Source of the DNA: Euclidia mi
Taxonomy: Eukaryota > Arthropoda > Insecta > Lepidoptera > Erebidae
Reading direction: 5' to 3'
NCBI GenBank assembly: GCA_944739405.2
Contig: OX123196.2
Location: 52,180,196 to 52,244,195, forward strand
Length of the DNA: 64,000 nt
Of this stretch, positions 34,731-46,021 are shown piece by piece. Numbering within the stretch: position 1 is the stretch's first letter; each line of letters opens with the position of its first letter. Under the pieces are notes generated by a model, which searched no databases, was not told the DNA's origin, and saw nothing but the letters and a program-made list of their open reading frames with translations. A program made the position numbers and the translations under genes.

Positions 34731-35766
34731 TAATGTAAGAATTTGAGTTAAAACTTTGAGTTATATAGCTTAAACGGTTTGGGAATAGGTCTATTTTAGA
34801 ATACATTTTAATTTTTAAGCACAGTATTATAGGTTTATATGTGAAATGTTTATTTCAAAAGTCTTCAAGATGGGGTGATTCGGATCGCGTCATCGGGGGC
34901 GAATCGTATCACTTATTTAAAATGATTTATTTTACTTTTGAGAATAATTAAGTATGTTTATTCAATTTAAGATGGTTCACACATATAAAAGACAAACAAT
35001 AAGAAGAACAAGCAGGAAAATTGTCCCCAAACAAAAATTATAGCCCCAAGTGAAGTACCTACTGGCCTAAAAATTAATCTTGGGTCGGGCTGCTGAGATT
35101 AAAAAAAATCGATACACAATTTTACAAAGAATAGTTTTCTCTCCAATGATGTCATTAAGACACGTGGTAGACAATTAAACCAATATGGTGGTTTAATTGG
35201 TTGGTAATCGGTTGGTGTAGCGGGAGTGTAAGCGACTGCTGTGAAAAAAGGAGAAACAGACTGATACCAAAGAAAATATTAAGACGAAGAATAATAAAAA
35301 CACCTTGAATAAGAATCGAATGCGAAGCACAAAGATTGGCTTTGTATTTACTGATAAAAAAATTTATTCATCCACCATCACATACAGAATGGTGCCATGA
35401 AAAAGTGCTGGTCTGAGTGGGAAAGAAGGCCCGAATCCATGTGATTGTTTTAGTAATTAATATTGTACTGATTATTTATTATTTTAATATTGCCATTGAT
35501 GCAAAAGCTTATAATGTTGAGAAAACCTTAATTTTATGGATGATCCTATTCGCCCCGATAATTGGGGCGATTCGGATAATTCCCTCTTTTTTAATTTTGA
35601 TTAATATTTTGCTCAATTTATGAGTTATTTTATTTTGAAATGTTTAATATGTAGCTAAATAATTACTGCTTACCGATATGGCAAATAAAGTTACATATAT
35701 TACACTTTAGGATAATTTTTATGTCCTCAAATAAAAAGTGAACCGATTCGCCTCGGTCTACCCTAC

Positions 35767-36694
35767 ATATCTTTAAAGTACTAATCATGTCCGCACATAT
35801 GTTATTTTAGTTCGCACAGAACTTAAACCTGGGTCCACTCACACAATCGGATAGTAGGGTGTGAAATCAGTGCTATGTTAATGTGATGCAATAAGTACCT
35901 AAAAAAATATTTTCGTTAATTCTTTGGGCTGAATTTAAAAAGCCATTGGAGAATATTTTGTCGTTTTCAATCACGGTTTACGTTTGCTTTTGGTCTAAAT
36001 CCTTTTATAAACCTCTTTAGACGAAAAACATAATCGATCAAAATGTCAGTATCACACATTCTATTACAAAAAAAGTATTTGAGCGCTCAGCAACAATACT
36101 TATAACAAGCTATACCGTGTTACCCGATATCTTAAGAGCTTTAGTGGTTATAAATCATCGCGGTTTGACGTAAGGGAGCCTAGCAGAGCTGTAAACATCG
36201 TGTGTATTATCTTAACTGTATGGCCAGCATCCATCACAACACAAGACTCATATAAAAATCATAAGGATAAAAATAATTTTAATAGCTGTTTCTCTTTGAA
36301 GATGGTTTTAGTTGGGAGTATTTGCATAGCTTACACCTTAACTCCTCGCTAGGATTTTTAGCGTTCTAGAATTTTCGTAGGTCGTTTTAAAGTTAATTGC
36401 AGATAAATGGCAAATAACTATGGAGAATCTAGTTGGATTTAAGAATAAATTTTCACTTTATACTTACTGATGTCCGAATTTTCATAGAGCTATCTAGATT
36501 TCTTTTCCGAAGCTTCAAAATAAACGGAGTGTCAAACAAACTTTCTAGCAATATCGGCTGGCTATCATGTATGCCGAAAGTGATGTACTTTTATTCTGCT
36601 ATTGCTTTCTGATAGTGTATAGTGAGTGTGTATATTTCACGTTTCTTTAAAAGTAGATTTAGGCTTAACAAGCACTTTGTCTGTTTTTAGGTCT
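35767..36694. other. Unique sequence, no gene recognised
   Basis: A+T-rich DNA without recognised coding or repeat features. Confidence 0.45.
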
Positions 36695-36751
36695 CGGGAC
36701 ATAATAATACCTCCTCGACCGATTTCGGCCACGGCGACCTCTTCAACTCCG

Positions 36752-39700
36752 TTATAACTGTCGTTGGTGTGCTCGTGTATGGCTAACATAGCCGATCTTA
36801 TTGGTAAAGGTTCGCGCACAATGCGGGCAGGTGAGCACACCATTGCAGTAATTATAATTTATAGCACAAGGTGGGCGTGCTTTCAGTTCATCGTGTCGGG
36901 CATCTAGTTCAGAGCAGCGATTACTTTCAAAGTCTTTGACTCTGGTTCTCACCAAAGTTCTCCATTCCGGCCGACAATCTGCTGCTTGTTCCCACTCGGA
37001 AGGCTCAATGTCGCACTTTTTCATGTGGCGCTTAAGTACATCTTTATACCTAAGGAGTTGCCCGCCATGCTTACGCTTGCCCTCCTCAAGTTCAGAAAAA
37101 AAGATACACTTTGCTGTACGTTGATCGGTCATTCGCGACACGTGTCCGCACCAACGCAGCTGCCTGCGTATGAGGTAAGCCTCAATCCCCATAATATTGG
37201 CTCTTCGCAGCACTTCTGTATTACGAATGCGATCAGACCAACGAATGTTAAGTATTTTGCGCAGACATTTCAGGTGGAAACGATCCAGCGTCCGTATATG
37301 GCGGCGGTAAACTGTCCATGACTCAGAAGAGTACAGTATGCTTGGTAACACCACCGCCTTATATATGTAAATTTTGGTAGCCAGCTTAAGTTCATGTGAG
37401 CTAAAAACCTTGCAATCCAGTTTACCGAATACCGCAGCTGCGGCACCGATCCGACTGTTGATCTCAGCGTCAAGGTCGCACTTTGATGTTATGGTGCTCC
37501 CCAGGTAACGAAATGTATTGACCTGCTTAAGTACATCATCACTGAGTTTGATGGTCAGTGTCTCTTGACCATGAATATCTAAAGACATTACTTCCGTCTT
37601 TTTGACACTAATCTTCAGACCAAAACTACGGCAGGACTCGTGTAAGGTGGTCATAAGTTGCTGCAGACCATCTGGGGAATCGGTCACAAAGCATAGATCA
37701 TCTGCATAAATAATCTCTGTGATCAGTGCGTAAGACACTTTAGTGTGAGCCTTGAGTCTGGCTAAGTTAAAAAGACTGCCATCATTGCGGAAACGGATGC
37801 GAATTCCTTCAGGGGTTGTCTGTAACACTTCCCGAACTACGACTGCAAAGTATAACGCAAACAGTGTTGGTGCAAGTACACATCCTTGTTTTACCCGACA
37901 GGTAACGGGGAAGAACGCTGACTGATCTGCATTTACAATGACGCAGCTCTGCATGTCGTCGTGCAGGAGTCTGAGTAGTCTCACAAACTTCTCCGTGCAT
38001 CCAAGTTTCCGCAGTACTATCCAGAGGGCTTCTCGCGGTACACTATCAAAAGCTTTCTCAAGGTCAACAAAACAGAGATACATATTGCGCTCCTGTTCCC
38101 TGCTTTTTTCTTGTAATTGTCGCAATGAGAAAATCGCCTCACAAGTGCCACGGTCAGGTCGGAAGCCAAACTGGGATTCTGGCAGAATCTGTTCAGATAA
38201 ATTCCTGGGGCGGTTTAGGAGAACTCTGGCGAAGACTTTCCCAGGCACTGAGAGTAGAGAAATACCGCGGTAGGAATTGCAATCAGCTCGGTCACCTTTG
38301 CCCTTATATAGGGCCCGAATTAGAGATACTTTAAAAGTATAAGGGACTTGTTCTTGTTCCCACATAACGACAAAAAGTTTCCACATCGCCGAGTACAAAT
38401 CCTCACCGCCGTACTTTAATAGCTCTCCTGGTATGCAGTCAACACCAACCGCGCGGTTATTTTGTTGTTGTTTAATAGCAACAGTTACCTCGTCAAGTGA
38501 CACTGGCTCGTCAAGCTCGAGGGCATGAGATTGTTGAGGTAAGGAGCGAACGTGGTCTAGGTCGACAGAATGATCCACGTTAAGTAAGTTGTTAAAATGC
38601 TCCGCCCATCGCTCGAGTATTTCCTCCCTGCCTTTAAGAAGCCCTTCACCACTGGACGGCTTGAGTGGGACTTTTGCTGTGGAGGATATACCGAGCAAGT
38701 TTCGTACCTCAGAGTAAAACTCACCGAGCTGGTTGGTATCAGCGAGCCACTGTATCCGACGAGCCTTTTCCTGCCACCATCTCTCTTTCGCTTTCCGTGC
38801 GAGTTTACGCAGCTCTATATCACTACGACGTATCTCCATAACACTTCCACCTCGTTGTGTTCTGCTGTGCTGCCTCAGAAGCCGACGGTGTTTACCAATA
38901 GCGTCCATTAGTACCCCATCATTCTCATCAAACCAGTCCTCATGTTTTCGGACTTTCAGACCCAAAGTAAATGTAGCGGTTACGAGAATATGAGAACATA
39001 GGGCCCTCCAGACAGTATTGATCTCACCGGAATTTGGATCGAGGGGCAGCAAAGCAGTGCTTAAGGTTTCGGCATACTTTGCCCTCGTGTTATTATTTTG
39101 GAGTTGCTCAAGCTTCAGGCGTTCCTGTTTTGATCTTTCCGATCTACAAGGACGCCGGAGACGAAGACGTAACTTAGTGACAATGAGCCGGTGATCAGTC
39201 CAACAGTGAGCACCACGCATGACACGGGTAACTTGAACTTGAGAAAGGTCTCGTTGACGCACGATAGCGTAATCAATTAGGTGCCAGTGCTTCGATCTGG
39301 GGTGCATCCACGTTATCTTGTACTTGGCGGGCAATCTGAACATGGTGTTCGTAATTGCAAGATCTAACTGAGCGCAAAGGCTAAGCAACAACTGCCCGTT
39401 GCTGTTCATATTTCCAAGACCGTGTCTGCCCAGAACTTTAGGCCAGGCCTCGTAATCTCGTCCGACCCTGGCGTTAAAGTCACCCAAGAGTAGGATCTGT
39501 TCTCTCGGGTGGATATTATCTAGGCACTGCGTTAATTCTTCATAGAATTTGTCCTTAATCTCATCAGACTTGTCTAGCGTAGGGGTATAGACACTGATGA
39601 TATTAAGGTAATTGTCATATTCCATGTGAAGGCGTAATGTGGTAATGCGGTCGGAGATGTGTACAGGGTACTCTTGTAGTTTTTTAACAAGGTTATTCTT

Positions 39701-39961
39701 GATAGCAAAGCCTATACCTGACCTACGCGGCTCTGAGGCAGCGAGTCCTTTCCAAAAGAAAGTATATCCGCCACCGTGTTCTACCAACTCTCCTTCATCG
39801 GGTAGATGTGTTTCACTGAGTGCAGCTACATCTATATTTTAGCGATGAAGTTCTCGAGCTACGATGGCAGTCTTTCGCTCAGGACAGGCATTTGACTCGC
39901 GATCAAGAAGCGTACGCACATTCCACGCGCCGAATGTCATTGGTGTTGATATTTTATACAT
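36752..39961 (-). CDS. LINE endonuclease-reverse transcriptase, one stop codon
   Basis: The frame runs from an ATG at 39961 to a TAA at 36754-36752 and is interrupted only by a TAA at 39841-39839. Downstream of that it is open for 1011 codons. Domains in order: APE-type endonuclease (TFGAWNVRTL, ALSETH, LLLGDFNARVG, SKHWHLIDYAI, TDHRLIV); reverse transcriptase (YKGKGDRADCNSYRGISLLS, FGFRPDRGTCEAIF, FVDLEKAFDSVP, VKQGCVLAPTLF, catalytic IIYADD); a C-terminal region (RYLGSTITS, IRRQLRWCGHVSRM); and a final C2H2 zinc finger (CPHCARTF...HTRAH). The stop lies inside the endonuclease, so the copy as read is unlikely to move on its own, although everything else appears intact. Confidence 0.92.
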
Positions 39962-40493
39962 TTTTTTCTTGTGGCGTCGACCGCGAATTTAAGATGCAGA
40001 GGCAGCCGCGGTTGCTACCCTCCTTTAAGGTTGGGATGAGCATTTTTTTAGGGCACCTTTTCTAGCCCCCTCCCCGGCTGAGCAAAGAAAGCAGTGCCTC
40101 CCTGAATAGGGCTGCTTTGTCACCTCGGGTGCTGCCGAAATCCGCTCTGTCATCCCGATGCAGAGCAGAAGCGACCACGATGTAATACTACACCCCCAAG
40201 GCCGCCTACGTGCAGGAGTCAGACAAAGCCCGACGAGCATCGCGTCAAACCTCTCTACCTCCCCCCATCGCCGTAGGACTTAGCTTAAATCGGAGTCCTT
40301 ATACGGAAGCGGTCAGTTGCGCAGGATATATTAACGTGCACAAGTATACGCGCGAGACACAGGTGCACATACTCGTCCTTGTCCTTCTGTGCCCAATGGA
40401 ACGGGGACCGTTACGACCGGAGAAAGAGTCGGACAGATGGTATAGTATAACGGTGAACAAAGTTACAAGGGGTCAGTACTTTTCCACACACTC

Positions 40494-40565
40494 CCTTAGT
40501 CGCCTTATACGACACCCACGGGAAGACATGGGGTGGTGCTATTCTACTCCGCCGACACCACGCAG
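40494..40565 (-). promoter_or_regulatory. Structured 5' leader of the LINE
   Basis: On the minus strand, starting at the 5' terminus: CTGC, then GTGGTGT pairing with GCACCAC (hairpin 1), CCCATG pairing with CGTGGG (hairpin 2), and GTCG pairing with CGAC (hairpin 3), followed by TAAGGGA. The same three hairpins occur at the 5' ends at 42719 and 63043. Probably a conserved transcription or RNA-processing signal; the role is inferred. Confidence 0.6.
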
Positions 40566-40576
40566 CGGGACATAAT

Positions 40577-42479
40577 GGTCCATTACTGTATAATAAAATC
40601 TAGGTAGCAATCAGTTAAGCTCGGGACTCCACGTGCCTCATTTGGTCGCAATAAACTATGGCACTTAAGATACACAATCTGATATCGAAGACATCCACGG
40701 CGGTAATCGCTGACCAGTAGGCTATCCCCCTGCATGTTTGCGTCCTACCCATAAAAAATGTAGTACTATAGTTTTGCAGTACAAGCATCATTCTCTTTAT
40801 TTTGATTCTTTAAAAGTTATTTTTGCTTGCTCAACTCTCTACCGACTTGAATTAAGAGAACAATGTTATTAACGCTTACAAAGGACGATTACTATCGAGA
40901 GGTTTTCGGCACGAAAACTCCAGACCTTAAAACGTTTATAGACTTTTGTGATTACGAGGAATTCGTTATTTGATCCGATCCCTCAGATACGTTCAAACCA
41001 AACCCATGCCGTGGTTTTGTTAGAAAATCCTTTGGAAAGTACGTTTCTGTATATGCAAATAAATACAATATTGAAACGTTTGTTTGTAAAAATAAGAGAT
41101 TTTTGTAAATACATTTAACGGGTATTCAGTAAATTACGTCTGGTCAATCTGATTCTCCTGTAGACTATATTAAAGATTATTAGGAGCCCGACAAAACAGC
41201 TTTTGTTAGAAATAACAAGGTACCGATGAATCTGTCGGAATTATTCATTGACTCTTAAAGGTTTTGGCATGATAAGAAATTGAATTTTTAATGTTCTTTC
41301 GCAAAATGTAGCTATTTTGACGACTGTTTATAAAATTATAATGGCTAATTTCGCTGCTACCTGATACGTTCCCGTAAGATTAATTTGTGAGATACAAATG
41401 TTATTCCACTTTTGAATCCATCTAGAAGACCATGTCTATTATGTATCTAGTGCTAGTGTATCTGGGTCTGCCTTCTAAATATAAAATGACATATTATCGT
41501 AATTTCTTCTTTTCTTTCCGCCACTTTTCTTTAGCTGCCAGTAATTGCACTTTCAAAGCGACCGATATTCGTCGGTTCATCAGTCAAGCTCGCTGTCGGT
41601 AACGTGTAGACGTGGTGATTGTCTTTCGGATGCCGCCGCCGCTCGGCACACTTCCAGCTGGTCATTAACCTACAATTACAGTTCCACTGTGAAGTTCCTG
41701 GTTGGTGAAAATTATTTCAGTTGTTGACATCCTTATCTATTGTTATGTAATGTCCGTCCGTCCGTTTGTTCAAAGTTTAAATCCTACGAAGCAAGTGACA
41801 ATTACCTAATATTTTATACGCACATAAATAACTTTGAAAAGTCAGGCGTGCGCTCAAACCCGAGACCCTCAACATGGACAACTACTGAAAGCACATGTCA
41901 TAATAAATATGTGCCTTATTTTATATAGCTCGTCAAATATTTTACTGCTCAGGTTTACTACTACAGTTGTAGTAACGGAATAGTTGGCAGTAATATATAA
42001 TGTGTTTACTACCCGTTCTATTGTATATGCAATAATAAACGCAGCAATAAACTACAATAATATCAAACTATATCGCAAACGTATATATGCCAGGCTATTT
42101 TCTCAAAGTACCAACAGTGAGTTTTATTGAAAAATAAGTATAAGGGTTCAGATATTGCTTCGACTTAAATATAAAATTAAACATATGAACTATAAGACAT
42201 AAAGTCTGAAGTTGGCATCGGACCTAGACGTTTTTACTACTTCAATAAATTATAGGTTATTCCCTCCTTGTCTCCTCCCTCTGTTCCACATTATAAATAA
42301 GCTGAGTTCCAAATTATGTAATAGGTAATACCTAGGACGCAGAACGTATCGGAACACACACAATAGCTAGTTTTATGGTTATCCTTAATGCCATTTCATG
42401 TTCAATTCAATGTTTTATTATTCTCCATATGTTTAACATACTGAACTCAAGTCAAGTCAACTTTTAGAAGAACTGAAGT
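40577..42479. other. Unique sequence with SINE scraps, no gene recognised
   Basis: A decayed SINE head (tcaaacccgagaccctcaac) lies near 41851-41875. A 75-bp segment at 40790-40866 is repeated at 43316-43384. No exon was recognised. The frames at 41545-41727 and 41740-41928 have no motif. Confidence 0.45.
40790..40866. repeat. 75-bp segment repeated at 43316-43384
   Basis: The shared core begins tgattctttaaaagttattt and continues ttgcttgctcaactctcta. Similarity extends a little on both sides. It may be a small dispersed repeat or a relic of duplication of the interval. Confidence 0.7.
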
Positions 42480-42490
42480 ACAATACTCAT

Positions 42491-42719
42491 TCATCATCAG
42501 CCTTTAACAGTCCACTGCTGGACTAGGCCTCTCCTTTGAAAGGAGGAATTGGCCTACTATACCACGCTGGCCAAACGGGTTGATATAGGGTTTATATCAA
42601 GTTTTCCTTCTCTTACAGTGGTGTTCTCTGCACAATATGCTCCCTCTGTCGGCTTTTACGACACCCATGGGATGATATGGGGTGGTGACATTCAGTATTC
42701 TTAATCCGTCACCACACGG
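42491..42719 (-). mobile_element. 229-bp RTE-derived non-autonomous element
   Basis: A perfect 11-bp direct repeat, acaatactcat, flanks it at 42480-42490 and 42720-42730. The 5' part (minus strand) matches the 5' UTR of the RTE at 59881-63043 as far as gtatagtaggccaa, which in the RTE lies just before the start codon. The last roughly 50 bp match its 3' terminus (gagaggcctagtccagcagt, then ggctgatgatga). The whole coding region is missing. It keeps just the ends needed for transcription and reverse transcription in trans. Confidence 0.9.
42639..42719 (-). promoter_or_regulatory. Structured 5' leader of the 229-bp element
   Basis: After CCGTG, the pairs are TGGTGAC with GTCACCA, CCCAT with ATGGG, and GTCG with CGAC. 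Compared with the full-length RTE (TAGTGAC/GTCACTA and CCCAT/GTGGG), both sides of hairpin 1 changed together, and a G-U pair in hairpin 2 became A-U. Confidence 0.6.
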
Positions 42720-43014
42720 ACAATACTCATATTATTACACAAATAGTTTTTGATCGACTATTCCCAGTTAACTTACTAAGATTACTTGTATTTTTTTCTG
42801 TTCACTGCACTGTTTATGGTGCTACCTACAATAGTTACACAATGGATATTACGATTCAGGTGATTGTGAAAGGAGACTTAGTGACCGACAATAGAAGCTA
42901 AATATTTTACAAAGAGATTACCTGATTAGGAAAAGTATTTAAAGAATTCTTAGAAGTTTTGCAGGCGTCTTTGTCAAGAGTTGAGAATGTTCAGATCTTT
43001 AGTGCTAAAGTAAA

Positions 43015-43075
43015 ACTGCCTCGGTGAACACATTAAGCCGTCGTGGGTCCAAGCTGTCGTGAAGATCTTTTATAG
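43015..43075 (+). mobile_element. SINE internal fragment
   Basis: tgcctcggtgaacacattaa followed by gccgtcg and gtcgtgaagatctttta matches the middle of the SINE at 1435-1813 (around 1565-1625). Head and tail are missing. Confidence 0.6.
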
Positions 43076-43087
43076 CAATTTGTTGTG

Positions 43088-43290
43088 GCAATTCATTCAT
43101 TTATTCGTGGTGGCGCAGCGACCCAAAGCGAGTCTTGGCCTCTGACACGAGATCTCTCCATCTTTTCCTGACGTGGATGCACTCCTTTCAGTCCAGTCTA
43201 AGTAGTCTTGCTAGATCTTTTAGGACTTCGTCATTCCAGCGATATCTAGGACGACCCACCGGGCGTCGACCGCTAGGTCGTCCCAGATAC
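43088..43290 (-). pseudogene. LINE C-terminal remnant
   Basis: The minus frame reads YLGRPSGRRPVGRPRYRWND, EVLKDLARLLRLD, a stop where Trp is expected, then KECIHVRKRWRDLVSEAKTR and FGSLRHH, followed by an AATAAATGAATGAATTG tail. It is the end of a lepidopteran LINE ORF. A plus-strand end of the same family is at 52825-52885. Confidence 0.65.
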
Positions 43291-43315
43291 GCCCTTTTTG
43301 CAGAACAAGCTTCAT

Positions 43316-43384
43316 TATCTTTAAATTGATTCTTTAAAAGTTATTTTTGCTTGCTCAACTCTCTAACGACTAAATTTAAGAAAA
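43316..43384. repeat. Second copy of the 75-bp segment
   Basis: Matches 40790-40866 with a few substitutions (ctctaacgactaaatttaag against ctctaccgacttgaattaag). Same orientation. Confidence 0.7.
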
Positions 43385-43487
43385 TAATAATGTTGTGGAA
43401 ATTCAGTAAAACCAAAATAAACCGCGAAAATCGTAAAGAGTACAGTAATAGTAATTACAATAGTAATGTATTAGTTTATTTCTAATA

Positions 43488-43794
43488 TAGCCGCGATAAC
43501 CTATTGGAGAGACCAACGGACTGCTACTCAGAGGGTCTCAGGTTCAAATCCACTGTTCACTCTAATGAATGTTTAAATTGGTAATTATGTTGTTTGTTGC
43601 TGAACGGTGAAGGAAAACATCGTGAGGAAATCTGCATCTCTGAGAGTTCTCTGAAATGTCTTCGAAAGTCATGTGTAGTCTGCCATTGCACTTGGCCTGC
43701 GTGGCGAGCTATGGCCTAACCTTTCTCATAATGGGAAGAGGCCCGTACCCAGCAGTAGTGGGACAAATTATAAATAAGGCTGATAATGATGAAG
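43488..43794 (+). mobile_element. tRNA-derived SINE with RTE-like tail
   Basis: The head has gccgcgataacctattggag and the B box GGTTCAAATCC (about 43549-43559). The body has gaaggaaaacatcgtgagga and ttgcacttggcctgcgtggc. The 3' end is agaggcccgtacccagcagt, then ggctgataatgatgaag. A possible 9-bp flanking repeat, tttatttct, lies at 43475-43483 and 43797-43805. It is the same family as 32605-32897. Confidence 0.8.
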
Positions 43795-44355
43795 AATTTA
43801 TTTCTGTACATAATACTGTCTAATCCTAGTTTAACATAAAATCGAACTAAATTATAATAAAAAATCCAATTTCCTTTATCTTTCTTAGTACGAAGTAATA
43901 TAATAACATTTTCTTCAATTCTCCTTTACTATTTCAAGCTACACTTGTTTTATTAAAGTCTATATCACCCTCTTCGCCTTGGCTATTTTCTAATAAAAAT
44001 GTCTTTGAAATATATTTAATGGAAATTTATATTCTCTTTACTAATTCTTACAATGATAAAGATAGCGAAATGTACCAATGTAAGTTTAAAGCAAAGATAT
44101 TCAAATATAAATTTATCTTTTTGGCTTAAAGATAACACTGTACATTTTTAATAAACGGCGCAAGTGGTGAGTACAAAATTTAATTTAGTGTTATCTTTAG
44201 GCTTAAGAGTTTGCTCAGAGAATAGTTTCGCTTAGAATCTTACCTTGTATACATAATAATTTCTATGGTAAGTGAAAAATGATGCAAACGAACTTTAGAT
44301 CTAACGAAGAAAATACGGAGAATTTAGAGACGATTTTGAACAAATAATACACAAA

Positions 44356-44424
44356 GACGCTACTAGTGTATTCAGTTAAGAAACTATACTCAGTATAGTC
44401 GTAACTGTATGTACTAGTAGCGTC
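44356..44424. repeat. 69-bp foldback, possible tiny MITE
   Basis: gacgctactagt (44356-44367) is the exact reverse complement of 44413-44424. Inside, actatact and agtatagt form a second short stem around one base. The flanking cacaaa / acacat extends the similarity slightly. Target duplication is not clear. Confidence 0.6.
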
Positions 44425-44875
44425 ATGTGTTTGACAAGTTTATGACAGACTACGTATTTATCAAAACAGTTTGTTAACTGCAATTGAGTGTAACACCATC
44501 TTCGACTAGCTTAGTGTCATGTTTCCTATTCGATATTACTTATAGTAGCTCTTCTTATGGATCAAAAGATTTTTAAATCAAATTTGGCATGTTTAAAAAT
44601 ATGTCGCGAATGGATTGCCAAAATAAAACCATATTTCTTCTACGGATCTTAGACTATTATAGCTTCACATACCTAAAGTTTACACACCTCATTTACTAAT
44701 TGACGTTGCTCAACTTTCATTGTTCCCTTTCACTTATTTGTCCAATCTTTTGACTTTGAAATCTTAACACGTGCAGAGGGTCACTCGATCCCCTAAACGC
44801 ATTTGTTTCAGAAACTGCGACTTATCTGGGTACATAAAATTTGGCTCAGTAAGTAAGATCACATTAGGGCAACTG

Positions 44876-45190
44876 CACACATATTGTGAAAGGTGCCGGA
44901 TGGATTTGTCTTGCAGTTATGTATCGGCCTACGAGTTGTGCGTATGAGATTTTCTATTTTTGAGAATAAAGTCAATTTGGTGTGATAAATAAAATCGCCT
45001 TAATGCCAAAGCAGAATAGAGCTGGATATGCCGTCACTACCAAATATAACTATATGTAAGCTGGCGTGCAGGCAAGCCTATCCGGTTACGTATCGGCGGT
45101 TTTAGCCGGGCGTGAAGTGTATTGAAGTCTTTATATTTGTGGGAATAAACGCGATTTGGGGCAGGGGGACGTTTCAATGAAGCCATGTGT
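44876..45190. repeat. Two diverged direct repeat units
   Basis: The unit near 44890-44985 (ttatgtatcggcctacgag ... gagaataaagtcaatttgg) resembles the unit near 45070-45170 (ttacgtatcggcggttttag ... gggaataaacgcgatttgg), about 185 bp apart. Nature unknown. Confidence 0.35.
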
Positions 45191-45989
45191 TTGTACTGCG
45201 CAGTTTAGTTTAAGAGATTTATTGTTATGGTGTCGTAGATTGTGGTAATGCAGATGATCTCAGATTTGAAAGTTATTAGTTTGATATAAATATAGTTAAG
45301 GCGAGGACATATGTATGTGAATTGGACGTCATTAGGGGTAAATTAAAACCGTTTTTCTACGTAATTGTTTTAGAAAAAAAATTCAAATTCTAAATCTACA
45401 TCATATAAAGCATTTTCTCTTCGGTACCAAATCCTAAAAAAGTATTTTAAATGTCTGAATAAAATATGCAAAGTAACCTCTGTTTTTGTAGTTATTACCT
45501 TTTTTCTCCTAATCTATCAATCATAAGATTTTATAAATTTAATCAGCCTGTTATATATTAGAACACCAAGGGAACCTTCAGCTTATTTTTGCCAATAACT
45601 TTAACTATTTATTTTCAAAGGATTTTTTACGTCACCGATACTCGCAAATCGCGCGGGGACAACTATCCAGTAGTATGAGCAAGGTCAACGGCGTATATCC
45701 ACCTGTTAAGTAAATATTAAAAGGGTATTATTTATGTTTGCAATTTAAACTGAACCCGTACAGATTTGTTGTGCTTTTAGAAACTTATTTATAGAGTCTC
45801 TATTATATAGATAATGTTATTAAAATTACAAAGAATCTCTGACGCTGTTCATCGGAGTTCAACAAGAGAATCAAGTTTGAGCGATTAAAAAGATTTATTT
45901 CAACCTTGAGTTATTAGGTATTTAAACAACCTAAGTTACGCCATGCCTGCTTCTAAAATTTATCTATCTAAACACAAACACGTTATTAA

Positions 45990-45991
<2 letters not shown>

Positions 45992-46021
<30 letters not shown>
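45992..46021. repeat. (CA)n-(TA)n microsatellite
   Basis: Alternating CA followed directly by alternating TA. Confidence 0.9.

Larger units (their letters stand above)
33191..35766. mobile_element. Older inverted-repeat element hosting a mariner
   Basis: The left end gtagggtaaaccgaggcg (33191-33208) and the complement of the right end (35749-35766, gtagggtagaccgaggcg) match at 17 of 18 positions. Without the mariner the element is about 1.28 kb. It repeats the motif gaatcggatc / gattcggat at about 33225, 34876, 34900, 35566 and 35743. A 68-codon hydrophobic frame (35417-35623) is unlikely to be a transposase. Superfamily and target duplication are unclear. Confidence 0.7.
36706..40565 (-). 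mobile_element. Full-length non-LTR retrotransposon (RTE-like group)
   Basis: An 11-bp direct repeat, cgggacataat, flanks it at 36695-36705 and 40566-40576, so both ends are present (3860 bp). From its 5' end (right) it has a structured leader (40494-40565), about 600 bp of 5' region, one long endonuclease-reverse transcriptase ORF and a short 3' UTR ending ggtcgaggaggtatt. The 5' leader is shared with the RTE at 59881-63043, but the proteins differ clearly. Clade placement within RTE/Proto2-like LINEs needs a tree. Confidence 0.93.

Noticed and set aside
36637..36843. 68-codon minus-strand frame
   Set aside because: It overlaps the end of the LINE ORF and its 3' UTR in another frame.
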